NCBI GenBank assembly: GCA_008973525.1
Contig: WACJ01000106.1
Span: 744,001-808,000, forward strand
Length of the DNA stretch: 64,000 nucleotides
Source of the DNA: Stenopsyche tienmushanensis
Lineage: Eukaryota > Arthropoda > Insecta > Trichoptera > Stenopsychidae
Reading direction: 5' to 3'
Under the pieces are notes generated by a model, which saw only the letters and a program-made list of their open reading frames with translations, ran no database searches and was not told where the DNA came from. The position numbers and the translations under genes were made by a program. Positions 23,160-35,059 of this stretch are shown here, one piece after another. Positions within the stretch are counted from its first letter, which is position 1. Each line of letters opens with the position of its first letter.

Positions 23160-25020
23160 GGATGTAATTATTCAAGGAAGCATTATAAATACAATTGTAT
23201 CCCAATATATAAATATATATAGACACATAAAGCGATAAATATGTATTTGGATAACTTCACTAAAGCTTATGATATAACGTATTTATAACAATCATTTTAT
23301 CGGGGAAACGTATTGATCTGGAAACCTATTTTACCCTCATCGAATGCATAAAAGGCTATTATTTGAAGTTTTTATAATGCAATTATTCTAACGATACGTA
23401 GAACTGGCTTCAAAATATTAAATCACATGCAGAAGAATATTATAATACATGCATAGTGGCATCAAAATATTAGTTGAAATCTTGTCTAATAATTACGAAT
23501 TAATTCGTATACGTCAAGTGTTTAAGTGCAAAAGCTTTATCAGTGGCAGAACCAACGAGAATTTAAATTAGTATGTTAATATGCTTGCATTATTATAATT
23601 AGTAGCAATATTATAAGAATAACGGTCTGCCTTTATATTAATATAAGCTCTCGATATTTACTAGATCATGGTTTTACCACTGTCGTTAAAATGTCTAAAT
23701 ATTTAATGTAGCCAGTTCTACTTAGAATACATATTGTCGTAAATATCAGTAAAACATTTTATACAAACTTAAGTGTAATGTAGAGAATCATAGATAGTGA
23801 CGGCCGTATTTATTATGTTTTAACAAAAGCTTTGGTTATGAAAGTTATCTTTGAATGGGGATCCTGCAAAAGGACATATATGCTATTAAGTCATATGAAC
23901 AATTTCAGATTAAACATCAAGATGCAAGTCGAACGTCAAAGCCATACACAGCAATCAACACCAGCAGAATACATGAAGACAGTAATTTTACAGGTTTGAA
24001 TGAATGTCGTTTAAAATCTCTCAAATGTATTTTGATTTATCGTACGCGTTTTAAAACACTAAATCCAAATATAGTGCTGGTAAATGTAGATATTCATATT
24101 CCAAGTATACACACATGTGATGAATGAAACGAGATGAATTTCAAACATCCAAAACAATCTGTAAATTAAATAAAGCGTTGAAATTTTATATATAAAAGCT
24201 ACACAGACAATCGATAGAGAGTCGGTCAAATATCTAATATATTCAATAAGCCGTAAAATAACAACTGTGCACAAGATTTAGTGATTGTAGTAGTGGAAGA
24301 TTTAACAAGCAGGCAAATCAAATTAGGTGATACAGATTGTTAAGGATTCTTTTTGTAGCTAAACATGAGCATGTGGCGAATGAAAGACAATCACAGGGAT
24401 AATTCGAGGCATGAATTTTGTTAACAAATGTTTTCGATGCTCAATCTTACCCTAGAATAGCCTGTCGACTCCTCCTCCCTAATAAAAAAATAAAATCAAA
24501 ACACTATGTTATTTAATGTGAAAAAAAAACGCAAAACACGCACATATCAAAAATTCACTGAACGGACTCTCCTATGATCGATAAAATACTATTTCAAATA
24601 CACGCTGAATTTATTATTCGGGCACTCCGTAAAGAAATCCATTATGTTTTTTATATAATTAAAATTAATTAAATCGATAATAAGGTCAGATTCAAAGATT
24701 CGTAGCGGAGTTTATGATGCAAAATAATAGATTTCTTTCAGATTGTCACGCATATTGTGTGCATTATTGATGATGTTCAACAAAGATTGAAAGTCCGTTG
24801 AAAATAGTATTATACCAATGTAAAATTAAAGCGTGTTTCTACTCTTGCAGCGTTTAAAATTATTCGCATATTAGCACAAAACCATCTCAATCTTTGTTGC
24901 ATTTACTACTGATTTAAAATGGAATTTTAATAATAACATGCTACTTATATATTTGTGGCACAAACAACATAATAGGATGTAATATATATTTTTTATGTAT
25001 TAAATAAGTCGATCTCACAC
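23160..25020. other. Presumed intron or intergenic DNA of the unrecognised gene
   Basis: AT-rich with no repeat shared elsewhere. One possible 28-bp microexon on the - strand (about 24452-24479) lies between a polypyrimidine tract ending 'tttttttattag' and a gtaaga donor. Its phase (1 in, 2 out) fits the 22380-23142 exon but not the 25285-25446 exon. Nothing else is seen. Confidence 0.3.
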
Positions 25021-25073
25021 TCAAAATGTCTGAATTTTGTATAAAATGAATATCGCATTGTATTTACAAGATA
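25021..25073 (-). CDS. Candidate 53-bp internal exon (tentative)
   Basis: The - strand acceptor 'cgattttgcag' is followed by an open 53-bp segment (17 codons plus two bases) and then GTGTGAG, a weak donor. Incoming phase 0 and outgoing phase 2 make it fit exactly between 25285-25446 and 22380-23142. The joined frame would be 325 codons plus a stop. There is no homology support, and chance phase matches are common. Confidence 0.2.
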
Positions 25074-25284
25074 CTGCAAAATCGTGTTTCGAAAAATTTG
25101 ATAAAGAAAAAGATGATTTCGAAAAGAGAAAATCCTCACTATTACGACTAACGGCTACGGTGATCAAAAGTAAATCGGATCTCGAAATCTAAGCTATGTT
25201 TGATGCGAAAACACGCGGCACTCCCCCGGTGCATACACTTCAAATGCAGGCTTTTCACAATCAAAAACATTCACGTTGACTTAC

Positions 25285-25446
25285 ATCTATTAACCACTCG
25301 ACGCTTTCTTCGTTATTATCATAACGCAACGAACGATCGTTATTTATAAGAATTTCTTCGACACAAATCCAAAAATTTTTTCTTGCATTTATGCAACTCG
25401 CACATGCGAGCCAAATTAAAATAACTGCGAGAAGGAAACACAACAT
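25285..25446 (-). CDS. Candidate first coding exon with signal peptide or anchor
   Basis: ATG at 25446-25444 opens 54 codons. The peptide starts with a hydrophobic stretch (MLCFLLAVILIWLACASC) typical of a signal peptide or signal anchor, followed by a charged region rich in Asp, Asn, Arg and Glu. After codon 54 (EWLID) comes GTAAGT, a perfect donor, at phase 0; without splicing the frame stops soon after. It could be the start of the - strand gene ending at 22380 or of a separate secreted peptide. No family recognised. Confidence 0.4.
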
Positions 25447-25779
25447 TTTATATCGACAAGTTTCTACACTCAATAGCAGGAATCGTTCGTCAACCGTGGA
25501 CTTAAATTTTGATCAATCGACGACGGCCAAATTGTATTTTTTAGCTTCGTATCAAAACTGAAACAATGATTCAAATATGGTATATAAAAATACTGACGTC
25601 TGCCTCACATATAAAATATTAAGCGATTAGTACTTAATGTTTCAATGTTCTACATTTTTATATCTCGATTATTTATGAATTAGAAAGAAGCAATATTATG
25701 TAAATTCACACATCCATTATCGCATTATTTCTTCAGGTGTTGGTTCTTCATATCAGTGTGAGTATTTGAAATTCCCTAG

Positions 25780-26990
25780 CGCTCAAGCGGAAGATGGTCA
25801 CAGATGCAGTGATAAACGGAGCAGGAGCGGAGGTCACAAGCCTCGTCAATGAGCTCCTGCATTTTGCCTTCGACGCTGCAATGACAAGGCGTGCAATAGA
25901 CATGGTGGCCAACCAATTGAGGACGCCGCTAATGGACGGAGCCTAGTTACCGCCAAATCCACTGAGATCCTGCGAACAACCTGCGAGGACGCGCTAAGGA
26001 AAGCCAAGAAGTGGCTGACAGGAGCTGATCTGAAGCTCTCTGTTTAAAAATCGGAGGCCCTCTTTTCACAAGACGCAGGAAGCTTGCGCCCTCACCCCTG
26101 ACGATCGGGGGTTGCGAGATTAAATACGTGGAGATTGATGACAAGCTCCGATTCGTCACCCACAAGGATAAGGCCGCAAAAAAGGCGGCCAGTATTGCGG
26201 AAGGTCTAGCTAGGTTGATGCCCAACATTGGAGGCTCTGAGTCTAACCGTAGAAGACTGTACAACAAGGTGGTACACTCGGTACTATTGTACGGAGCTCC
26301 GATATGAACCGAGGCACTACACTGCGAAAAGGCCAGGCTCAATCTGGCTAGAGTGCAGAGGAGAAATGCGATCAGAGTTGGATCAGCATATCGTACAGTG
26401 TCATCCTGGCGCTGACTGGCCATACCGCCAATCGCCCTGCTTGTTTACGAGAGCATAACGTAAAGAAAAGCACCATGGCGGCGTGACAGTCCCGATGGGA
26501 CAGGTCGGTGGGCACACGAGGTAATACCGAACCTGAGAACCTGGGTAGCCAGAAAGCACGGTCAAGTGTGCTACCACTTGACCCAGGTCCTCGCCAAGCA
26601 CGGCTGTTTTGGTAGCTACCTACACAAAATAGGCAATGAGACCGGCCCGGAGTGCCACCACTGCGGAGTGGAGTGGAGGATGGAGCACTGAAAGAGACAT
26701 CCTACGGGAGGAGCTGGGAGTCACCTCGCTCTCCCCTATCAACATGGTATTTTCAGACATCAGCATCCTCCTAACAGACACACAGGCGACATCCAGGAGA
26801 ACAAAGGACATGCAAGAGGACCCGGAAGGGACCCATCGCTGCGACCCTCCCGCAATACTAATAGCCAGGTGGCAGCAGAGAATAAGGAGGGGTTTAAGTG
26901 AGTAGTGACTCCATAACCTTACACTACTATCGGGTATGGGCCCAACAGTGTGGTTAAACCATTTCCCCTACTTACGAAAAAAAAAATTAA
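25780..26990 (+). mobile_element. R1-clade LINE, 5'-truncated 3' end
   Basis: The + strand carries the post-RT part of R1 ORF2 in several frames. In order: ALRKAKKWLTGADLKLSV; KSEAL; GGCEIKYVEIDDKLRF; AEGLARLMPNIGG; VVHSVLLYGAPI; LARVQRRNAIRVGSAYRTVS; WVARKHGQVCYHLTQVLAKHG; ETGPECHHCGVE. The 'VHSVLLYGAP', 'RVQRR..R.. SAYRTVS' and C-terminal CxxC motifs are hallmarks of R1. The catalytic FADD region is absent. The 3' UTR ends at an A-rich tail from about 26979. Several stops and frame changes show it is dead. Confidence 0.85.
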
Positions 26991-27252
26991 AAAATATTTG
27001 TTAAATTAAATCAAATTTTATAATATAACCATAAGCTTAATACCGTAGTTGGCAAAAGATTCCTGCATTTTACAATTCTCATAATATTGTATATAATAAA
27101 GGATAGTATTCTAGAGAAATATTTCAGGCCGTTCACAAACTAATATGATTTAGTTACAAATTTAATAAATACTGGTTTAATGACTGAAATATTTCTGAAA
27201 TTAAAGGATGTGTTAGATAACAATAATAAACAAATTTATGCTTCAAATATAC

Positions 27253-30200
27253 TTACGCCTGGTCTTGTACATCACTTCCACCTTCTTCTGCGACCAAGAG
27301 CTCATATTCTTCGGCTGCAAATCTATCCCATTCCGATAACTAAAAAAATATGTTTTTGTTACAATAAAGACGATTAAATAATAGCAAAATTTTAGTACAG
27401 ATATACACAATGCTTTTTTGAACATTGATAATAAATATACCTCATGACCATCCGCATCATGATCTCTCTGAGAAGCAAACGGATCTCTCTGTTCGTGATC
27501 CAAATATTTCTCAAGATTGAAGAACGTATCGAAGAAGATGGGTGTCATTTTACACTTCTTCAAGTCTCCCAATGATATTTTATCTTTCTCTGCAGGTTGT
27601 ACCATATCTAACATCTGCAATTATAAATCTTCAACTTAGAATGTTGATTCGAGCGTAACTGATAACATGGATATAAGACTTTGAATCTGATTAAACAACG
27701 CCAACACAATTAATATAACAAACCTGACAGAGACAATCTTGGAATGGAAGAGTTTCAATACCGATAGCCTCCATTCGATGCATCTGTTCTTCATAAAAGT
27801 ATTCTAGCTCATACATCGATAAATACCCGTCACCATCCAAGTCCATGCATCTACGTAACAAACATTATATAGTGTACGAAATAAAAATTATCGAGGGAAC
27901 CAAAAAATACAGATATAAATAACCGATACCTAAACCAATATTCAATGGCTGTGGGATGTTGTTTGTCTTCTTCTGCGAGTAAGAACCAAACAAATTCAGT
28001 ATAAGACATGCGAGGATCTTCACTGTCTGGTTCAGGTCGGCCGTTTCGTTTACGTCCACGATTACCTCTAGTAACGCATCCAGAAACCACGCGTTCAATC
28101 ATACGACTCGATAAAGCTAAAATTATATCCAATATTAATTACAATAACAAAAAATATATATTTAAAAAAAAACAACATAAGATATCCAAATACCGTGATC
28201 ATTATGTCTGGCAAGATCATGTTTATCAATAAATAGATCATGATCTCTATCCAATTCCCAGAATTTACAATAAATAACATAGAAGTGTTCATAACTGTAA
28301 AAAATATTCATGTTATCAAATAATTAAATAGGAAATTATAAATAAATATGAGTAACGTGCGATTAATTTCAACCTAAAGTATGCAGTAACTTGATTGATA
28401 TCCTCTTCTTCTTCCAAAAGCTGCAATACTTGCAATAAATCAGACCGTCTGAGTTCCGGTATGCTGATTCTTCCCGACCACGATCGGTTGACACAATAGA
28501 ATATTCTCGCAATTACCTTAAAAAATACAAATACATTTAAATCAACACGTATTATGCATCGTTATGTATGTTTTTAAATATCAACTTACGGTGTGTACAT
28601 ATCTGGAATGAAATTCAGTCGCTTCTTTAAGGAAAGATAAACCAGGATGTGTATCGACGACGTCTTGCACTAGCGGAGATAAATCCTCGGGGCCCAACGT
28701 TTGTGACGTACCTCGCGTTAAAATATATACAAAACGGGAAGGTTGATCGTGACATTGCAAACTCATTCTGGAATAAATAAATATTAATTAAAGCATCGTC
28801 GGTTATCATTCGATACGTATTATCCGTACGAGTACTCACTGTCGCCAGAAGTCTATAAATTTATGTCCGTCTACGGGCGAATGAAGGTTGCGTTGTGTCG
28901 CGAGGAACAGCGGTGCTTTCCAATACAGAGGACATTCGCAGGACTTGACTATGTGATGGAAACTTTCTCTGGATACCTGTAAATTAAAATTAAATACTGA
29001 AATAAAATTGTAATGATTTCTGAAACTGGAAAAACTGTTATTTTTGCCGGAACTAAAACCGTAACCGAACCGATATATATATTTATGGAATTGAACCGAA
29101 ATGAAAAATAATAATTCAAAGCTCTGCTTAGTATAATTCTTCATTTATCGGCATTAAAAAAAATATATATATATATATATATATTTATATGTCTCGGTTA
29201 CATCCCTAACATAAATATATATATATATATCGGTTCAGTTACCTTTTTTGTTCCAGCAAAAATAATGGTTTTACCGGTTATTATTATCGGATTTGTCGGA
29301 GAACATGGAGAGACTACGCTGCTCATTCAGCGGTCCGAAAAGCGGACCAATTGAGCATACAAAACTTTTAGGGCGTTTTACGACATTTTCGTTGATAAAT
29401 GCGTACCCCATATGATCTGTACGATCGACCAGAGTCCCTCCGGAGGCTAATTTACATAGGTAGCTTGTGCCCTACGCATAAAACTTACTTACAGGCCATT
29501 CGAAGTTGAGAATGATAACCGTAGCAGATTTTGGTCGGCCCGGTCTTTTACTGTCCCCAAAAGTGTCAGTCACCTGGTGTTTTCTGATGGTATAACGCAC
29601 TAATTTATCATATTATCTAATTAATGAATCAATCATACATAAGTATTCATGGCTATCCTTCCATTCAGGCTATATGTTATAATGAGATATATTTCGTTTG
29701 AATGATGAAGACATTTCGCAATGCAATAGCAATTAATTCCTTTAGTCTCGTTATTTACAGTTGTCCTCATAAATTTCGATGTCAGTAATCACACGTGTCA
29801 TACACTTGGCTATTGCATGCCACGCTCCTTCCTTGTGTTTATAAGGTATTTTGCCTCTCAATGAGCGTGACATACGTAGAAAATTACATATTGAATGTCC
29901 TCATTGGACATGCTGCCCTTGTAATGGATAATCATATTGAATATCATCGTATGCTGGACGTATAAATTGTTGCACGAAGACACTAGGCGTGGACAATGAA
30001 TGACGATTGCCACATTGTGCCGAATAAATCCAACAAAATTGTCGTCAATGGAAGTAAGATTAATCCGAGGTCTTTGCCTGGACAAAGACAACAAAGCTGA
30101 TGGACAACTGCTTGGAAACTAAGATGGTAACAGCATCACAAAGCGCAATGTCACAACATAGCCATATTTATGAAGAGTAGCCAAGATGATAATGATGATG

Positions 30201-33200
30201 ATGATGATAGTAACAACATGATTTTTAATAACTGCACGTCAATCAATTTAGCAGAATAATGAGACCCACTGGAGTAGGAATGTTCAACAAAGACGATTCA
30301 ATTAATTCATCAGATTTCTAGCATTTACTGCTGTTTTTTTTTTACTGCATTGACCATTGAACTTTGATATTTAAGCAAAATTTCTACACCGATAAAAAAT
30401 ATAGCAATTCAATATTAAATTGGAAAACGGTAAAACCCATGTGGAATAACACGCTATTAAATAGTGTTATTTTTGGCTTTATTTAGCACACAAATAATGC
30501 CAAATAAGAAAAAAGCTTGGATGCGTCCTATAACGTCCAATATCTAATATATAAAAAATAACATTTGTTTGTTCGTATGCAATGCGCTGCCATATCGTTC
30601 ATCAGATTGCGATAAAACTTCGTCCACTTATTGGTAAGGATCGCGCGAGTAACATAGTATAATATATAAAAATCAATGTTTGTATGTTCGTATTTAATAC
30701 GCTTCCATACCGTTCATCCGATTGCGATAAAACTTTGTCAACTTGTTGTTTATACTTGCGGGAATAACATAGGCATAGTAAAAATATTGTATGAATGCTC
30801 AAAATGCAAGCCCAATATAGCACTCTGTGTGCTTACGTCATCTCATTAAATTTTACAATCGTTTATTGCCGTTTTTCCAGACCGTTTTCATCAGCTGTTG
30901 AAATAATTTTCCTCATTTAATTTTCATAGAGGCGTAAAAAAAGCATTCGTATACCCAAGCGTCTCGAAATAGAATTTCAGCATAAAAGATCCCACGGGAC
31001 TCTTTACAAAAACAAAGCCATCGAACGTATAAGCAATCGGTCTGCATTAGGCCTCTCTGTTCCATTTATTGGGGTTCCCCCGGGAAGGAGATCAAATTTT
31101 GCTTTCAAGATAAAGCGTCTACAGTTAATTGGACATTTAGAAGACAATAGCGAAGAGTCTAAAATGGAAAAGATCCAACACGGAACGGTCTTTATGCATT
31201 GCAATCACGCAATATCAGTAGTCTTCGCGTTGTACCGAGCAGTCTTCGCCAATTCTATTATTTATGTAAATGGAATTGACACGCCGTTATTTGCACACGA
31301 CGATCGAATAAATTATTCGGGCTCCAATTTCACATTTTATATGACTTTCCTGGGTGCCGGGACGCGGTTTATGCGGGAAGGATACACGTAGCTCGAGTTA
31401 AAGCGTTCCTACAAATCCAGTTAGTATCAGTTTCTATAATTAATTCCGGGATAACTAATCCAGACGGTTTCCAGCGTCTCCGTTTTGCTCGAGATTAAAT
31501 CGTAAGTCATTTGGGATTGCCCATTAAAAATAATAAAAAGAGCACTTGAACCTTGGTTAGTTAATGGGGAATCCCGCATATTATACACTCACACATCGTA
31601 CACATGTGTATTATGTATGCTTACGCGAAGAAAATAACGAATATTGTATGTTATCGACAGTGTAAGGGTTCATTTATTGATATTCAAGATTGAGTTACTT
31701 ATAGATGACGATAAGTGTTGTGAAAATATACTATGATAGATAGTGTCTAGACGCTAAGTTGCTTCCATGATCGTACAGATCATAGAAAATGCCGCAAAAA
31801 GCCCTAAGAGAGGACGGAGTGCCCATAACGTTTGTATGCTCAATCGGTCCGCTTTTCGAACCGCTGATATGACGAATGAGCGGATCAGATGCCATACCTG
31901 AATAGAGTCAATCAGTGTTAGTTCATGTAAAGTAGAATGAATGAATAAAATAAAAAATATAAATAAGTGCAACTCTCGACCGGGTCGGTATTCTGTGTTT
32001 TGCGCCTCAAGCCCAGTTGCGCCCGTGGCGGGTGCCTGCTTACGCTGCGCGTTTCTGAGAGCTATTTATGGCCCTGGCAACAAAGCAGTGCCTCGAAACA
32101 AAGTGCAGTTGATCTTTTAATATGATAGGGCGTTCATCGCGTCCATTCTTCAAGTTCAAGATCAGATTGAAGCCATTATGCGAATTATTTACGGTCATTG
32201 GTCCAATTATGAATGATTTATCATTCGGGTGCAGATGAACGAGCTCTACGCAGAACATGCGATGACTTTATGTTATCTCGAGACTTTTGAGGAAAAATAA
32301 ACGGTTGTTAATGAAAATATTTGGGTTTTTAATGTATGCGAGCGATAACGAATATTTTCCAGCTGAGAAAATATTTCGGCATAATTCATCTTGCGGTTAA
32401 ATAATAGCACACGCGAGCGTTATACACGGAATCGTATAAATCTCTTAACATTGAACTCTGATTGAAATTCAACGGAATATTTGATTATATGGGACTGTAA
32501 ATAAATAAATAATATTTGAACAATACTTTGAATTTCAATGCAACAACAATAAAAATAAAAATATCATAAGATAGTGCAAAATATATTGGTCGTGCGCCCT
32601 GTACTCCGAGTGACCCCCCCGGTGCGATATCTGCAGCCGAACAACGCGACAGTAACCGCAGCGACGAAGGCAACTATTAAAATTGAAGACACACATAAGT
32701 ATTCATCTGCAGCGACGGAAATAAATAATTTGTCGGGAAATCAGGAATTTTGGCTCGGGATTGGAGTCGTGGGAGGCCTAACACACTCGATAACGACGTT
32801 CTACGAGGTTTGATGGAGATAAATCCAGGTATTTCAAGCAATAAACGCACAAAAAAAAACACCGAATGAACAAAGAACTACGACCACAAAGATGTGCATT
32901 GTCAACAATTAGAGAGATTGAAGAAGAAATTCGATGACATTCATCCAGAACTCATCAATAGACACAAAGTCATCTTGCGCCACGACAATGCGAGATTCAG
33001 CGAAAAATATCATTAAAAAAATTAGGGTCTTTAACTAATGCATCCAACTTATTCTCCTGATATCGGTTTTTAGGATTTCGACATGTTTCCCATATTAGAG
33101 CAGTTTTTTAGTCCCTTAAGTGGATATGACGTATATATCCGTCAAGACCAAAGTCCATGCAAAGTGGATGTTTTTATTGATCACCCACACAAAACTCCAT

Positions 33201-34338
33201 TGATCCTATTTTAATACGGAATTGATTGATCTATTCACTAGACATTTAATCACTCACTCGAGTGATCTAAAGAGAGTATGCACGCACATGTTGCGAGTAG
33301 CGCTCCATAACGCTTTATTTACAACGAAACGAAATTTATATCCCAATCGCGATAATAGAATCCCCGCAAAATTTGGCCGGATTATAAATTTAGAATTTAA
33401 GCATCCCCACAACTTGGATTGGGTTGATTTTATGACTCGGGAGGCTGAGCGTTCCACCACCCTCAGCTCTTTTATACACGTCAGAAATATTTGATCTAAT
33501 CCAATACATAATATGGCGATGTTTGAAGACCGGAATGGTTAACGAAATTATGGACCTCTTCTTGGAATTGGTCGGATTAAGTATTTCAGTTCCACCTCGT
33601 CATCGTTCAACGTGCTCTTGATAGTGGGAATTAATTGAATAGTCGGGGGATAATCTTCATTGCTCACATGATGGATCGAATTTTATCGACCAGATTTGTG
33701 CTTAATTTTTGGTTTTCGTGATTGCTCATTCGTGCGTTACATTAATCTGTTGAATTAAAACCGTTTCACAAAAACGTATTTGGTTAAACAATATGATCAG
33801 ACAGGGCGCATGTTGGCTATATGAATTTTTTCTTCAAAAATTATAATATGTGTTCGTCGTCGGCCGGAGCTTATTCGAGAGCGGAGCCTCGTGCAACTAA
33901 CGTTCGGTATTTCGGTTCGTCGAATAAATCGCATTTAAATGATCCTCGTCAATTGCTAATAATACCCCATTGAATGAAGGCACATATTGATCATTATTGA
34001 TGGATTTGCCCGCATGATACATCACATCTACCAATTTAGTGGCTTTAATCGAATTTAATTGATGTGTTCCATCAATGCTATGAATAGAAAGTATATGTTA
34101 CCTGACTATTGGGGAAGGTGGCAAATGCTGACTGTATCCTCAGGACTGCCTGATCCAAAGACGATTGCGGTTGTGGTCTTCCATTGGGGAAATGGAAACG
34201 TGGAACAGGAGCGCGTCTGGCTGTACCTGTACCAACACCGGCGCTCTGTGCTCTTGCAGCTCTCTGCAGCGTAGTCGGTGCCCCAACATGTGTGCTACCT
34301 CCCGAAGGAGCACTGGCACATCTTCCAGCTCCATAAGT
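27253..34338 (-). CDS. PPP2R3: PP2A regulatory subunit B'' (PPP2R3 family), 9 exons, 5' end missing
   Basis: The product is a calcium-binding B'' subunit that targets the PP2A A/C core to substrates. Exons on the - strand: 34102-34338, 28840-28976, 28590-28767, 28374-28516, 28194-28294, 27930-28116, 27724-27850, 27441-27614 and 27253-27339. All phases agree over 456 codons plus stop. Motifs in order: [10 protein letters not shown] (family FYFPxGRP); [41 protein letters not shown] segment; [46 protein letters not shown]-hand 1 loop [49 protein letters not shown] (EF-hand 2); [36 protein letters not shown]. The stop TAA at 27255-27253 overlaps a perfect donor (GC|GTAAGT), so a longer C-terminus is possible. 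Exons upstream of 34338 were not found. Confidence 0.93.
29163..29231. repeat. (AT)n microsatellite tracts
   Basis: Two AT tracts, at about 29163-29184 and 29214-29231, separated by 'ttatatgtctcggtta'. They lie about 190 bp upstream of a PPP2R3 splice acceptor, inside the large intron. Confidence 0.9.
29300..29470 (-). repeat. Dispersed repeat family A, copy 6
   Basis: Reverse copy with an intact hairpin (GCGGTCCGAAAAGCGGACC), then 'gagcatac', 'cttttagggc' and 'cgatcatac'-type flanks ('atgatctgtacgatcga'). Confidence 0.65.
30187..30209. repeat. (GAT)n microsatellite
   Basis: 'gatgataatgatgatgatga', a short trinucleotide run inside the large PPP2R3 intron. Confidence 0.85.
30541..30790 (+). 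repeat. Helitron-like family E dimer, copy 3
   Basis: It begins A|TCTAATATATAAA and contains unit 1 ('gcgataaaacttcgtcca') and unit 2 ('gcgataaaactttgtcaa'), ending 'aacataggcatagta'. It has the same unit order as at 15525 and 56657. Confidence 0.7.
31548..31700 (-). repeat. Dispersed repeat family F (possible solo LTR), partial copy
   Basis: Reverse of 58210-58440. The shared blocks are 'gggaatcccgcatatta', 'ttacgcgaagaaa', 'gaatattg' and 'gttcatttattgata'. On the opposite strand the last block includes an AATAAA. Family F may be an LTR; no reverse transcriptase or primer-binding site is adjacent. Confidence 0.5.
31765..32040 (+). repeat. Dispersed repeat family A, copy 7 (long form)
   Basis: It starts 'acagatcatagaaaatgccg', continues through 'ctcaatcggtccgcttttcg' and 'aaccgctgatatgacgaatg', and extends to 'agtgcaactctcgaccgggt' and 'aagcccagttgcgcccgtgg'. 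The same long form, reversed, lies at 53985-54345, which defines a unit of at least 280-360 bp. Confidence 0.65.
32690..32815 (+). repeat. hAT/family D-related fragment
   Basis: 'aagtattcatctgcagcgac' and 'ggaaataaataatttgtcgg' are shared with 4690-4760 and 38565-38630. At 4690 this segment leads into a hATC motif, so it is probably a piece of the same decayed hAT element. It continues here for about 50 bp with unrelated sequence. Confidence 0.45.
32880..33215 (+). mobile_element. Mariner transposase fragment
   Basis: The + strand reads [20 protein letters not shown] followed by [10 protein letters not shown], then after stops [10 protein letters not shown] and [16 protein letters not shown]. 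This matches the mariner catalytic region (HxDNARPHTS ... HPPYSPDLAPSDYHLF...L). Several stops and the loss of both ends show that it is dead. It lies in the large PPP2R3 intron. Confidence 0.75.
33220..34100. other. Intronic DNA, nothing recognised
   Basis: It contains a 90-codon + frame at 33222-33494 with no known domain. No shared repeat is seen. Confidence 0.35.
34102..34338 (-). CDS. PPP2R3: Distal exon of PPP2R3 (FYFPxGRP region)
   Basis: This exon starts after 'tttatttttgtttttgcag' and ends at CAG|GTAACA. It codes 79 residues: a Gly/Ser/Ala/Arg-rich linker ([19 protein letters not shown]...), then [11 protein letters not shown] and SALFATFP-like [12 protein letters not shown]. In vertebrate PPP2R3 the IPxFYFPxGRP segment with a following 'FxxFP' helix lies directly before the CPLYWK segment. 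The latter is encoded by the next - strand exon, 5.1 kb away at 28840-28976. Confidence 0.88.
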
Positions 34339-34399
34339 CTGCAAAAACAAAAATAAAACGCTTTAATACAAAACTCCACGATAAACTTTGTTTTAAATT

Positions 34400-35050
34400 T
34401 CAAAGCCGGCCTATTACGAAGTCGTTTGCGTGTATTATTGCCAGCTCCGCAGGTTCGGGATCTTATTTGCGTATAAAATAATATGACCGTATAAGCGTAA
34501 GCCCGGGATAAAAAGCCCCAAGACAGGACCCGAATCCACTCTCAAAGGCGAGGTATTATTATTTAAATAATATATGTTCAAAAGGATCCGCAATACTTCA
34601 GCTCGGAAGCCAACTTATGTAAGTATAATATTCCAGCGTATATTTCAATGGGCTTATTCGACTTGACAGTCCACTTTAGCGTATCGAGGAAGGATAAAGG
34701 ATAAAACCGATTTATTGAAAAGGAACGTTCAACTGAAAAGGCATACAATTACGGTTGTCCTTGTTAATGCGATGAATTAATAAGCTGATCGGATAGTCGA
34801 CTTCGGTGGTGGAACATAAGGAAGTCGTTACGCGGAAACGACTTCCAGTCGATTCTGAGGGATAACCCCAATCGTGGATATAAAAATAAATTTATTACTT
34901 CATTACATTGTCCATTTATGGCCGCATTTTTTTGCTTTTGTTGCGTATCGACCATGCGAACAACCATGGATGTTTGTTGGATTACAAACAAGTTTTAGCT
35001 AATGTAGCGTTGGCGATTTGACATCCCCACGCAAAAGCGCTATTTGTCTG
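34400..35050. other. Stretch with no recognised gene
   Basis: This is the expected location for further PPP2R3 5' exons or introns, but no exon was identified. The word 'cttcattacattgtccattt' at about 34897 recurs at 35338, so repeat fragments are present. Confidence 0.35.
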
Positions 35051-35059
35051 AGCATATTA

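Larger units (their letters stand above)
28977..34101 (-). other. Large repeat-filled intron of PPP2R3
   Basis: This 5.1 kb intron links the FHFPNGRP exon to the CPLYWK exon, both at phase 0, with GTAACA at the donor and TTACAG at the acceptor. All other introns of the gene seen here are only 72-249 bp. It holds (AT)n tracts, family A copies at 29300 and 31765, a family E dimer at 30541, a family F copy, a hAT-related fragment and a mariner fragment. Confidence 0.85.

Noticed and set aside
25947..26423. 158-codon - strand frame
   Set aside because: The + strand of the same region encodes R1 LINE motifs (LARLMPNIGG, VVHSVLLYGAP); the - frame is an antisense shadow.
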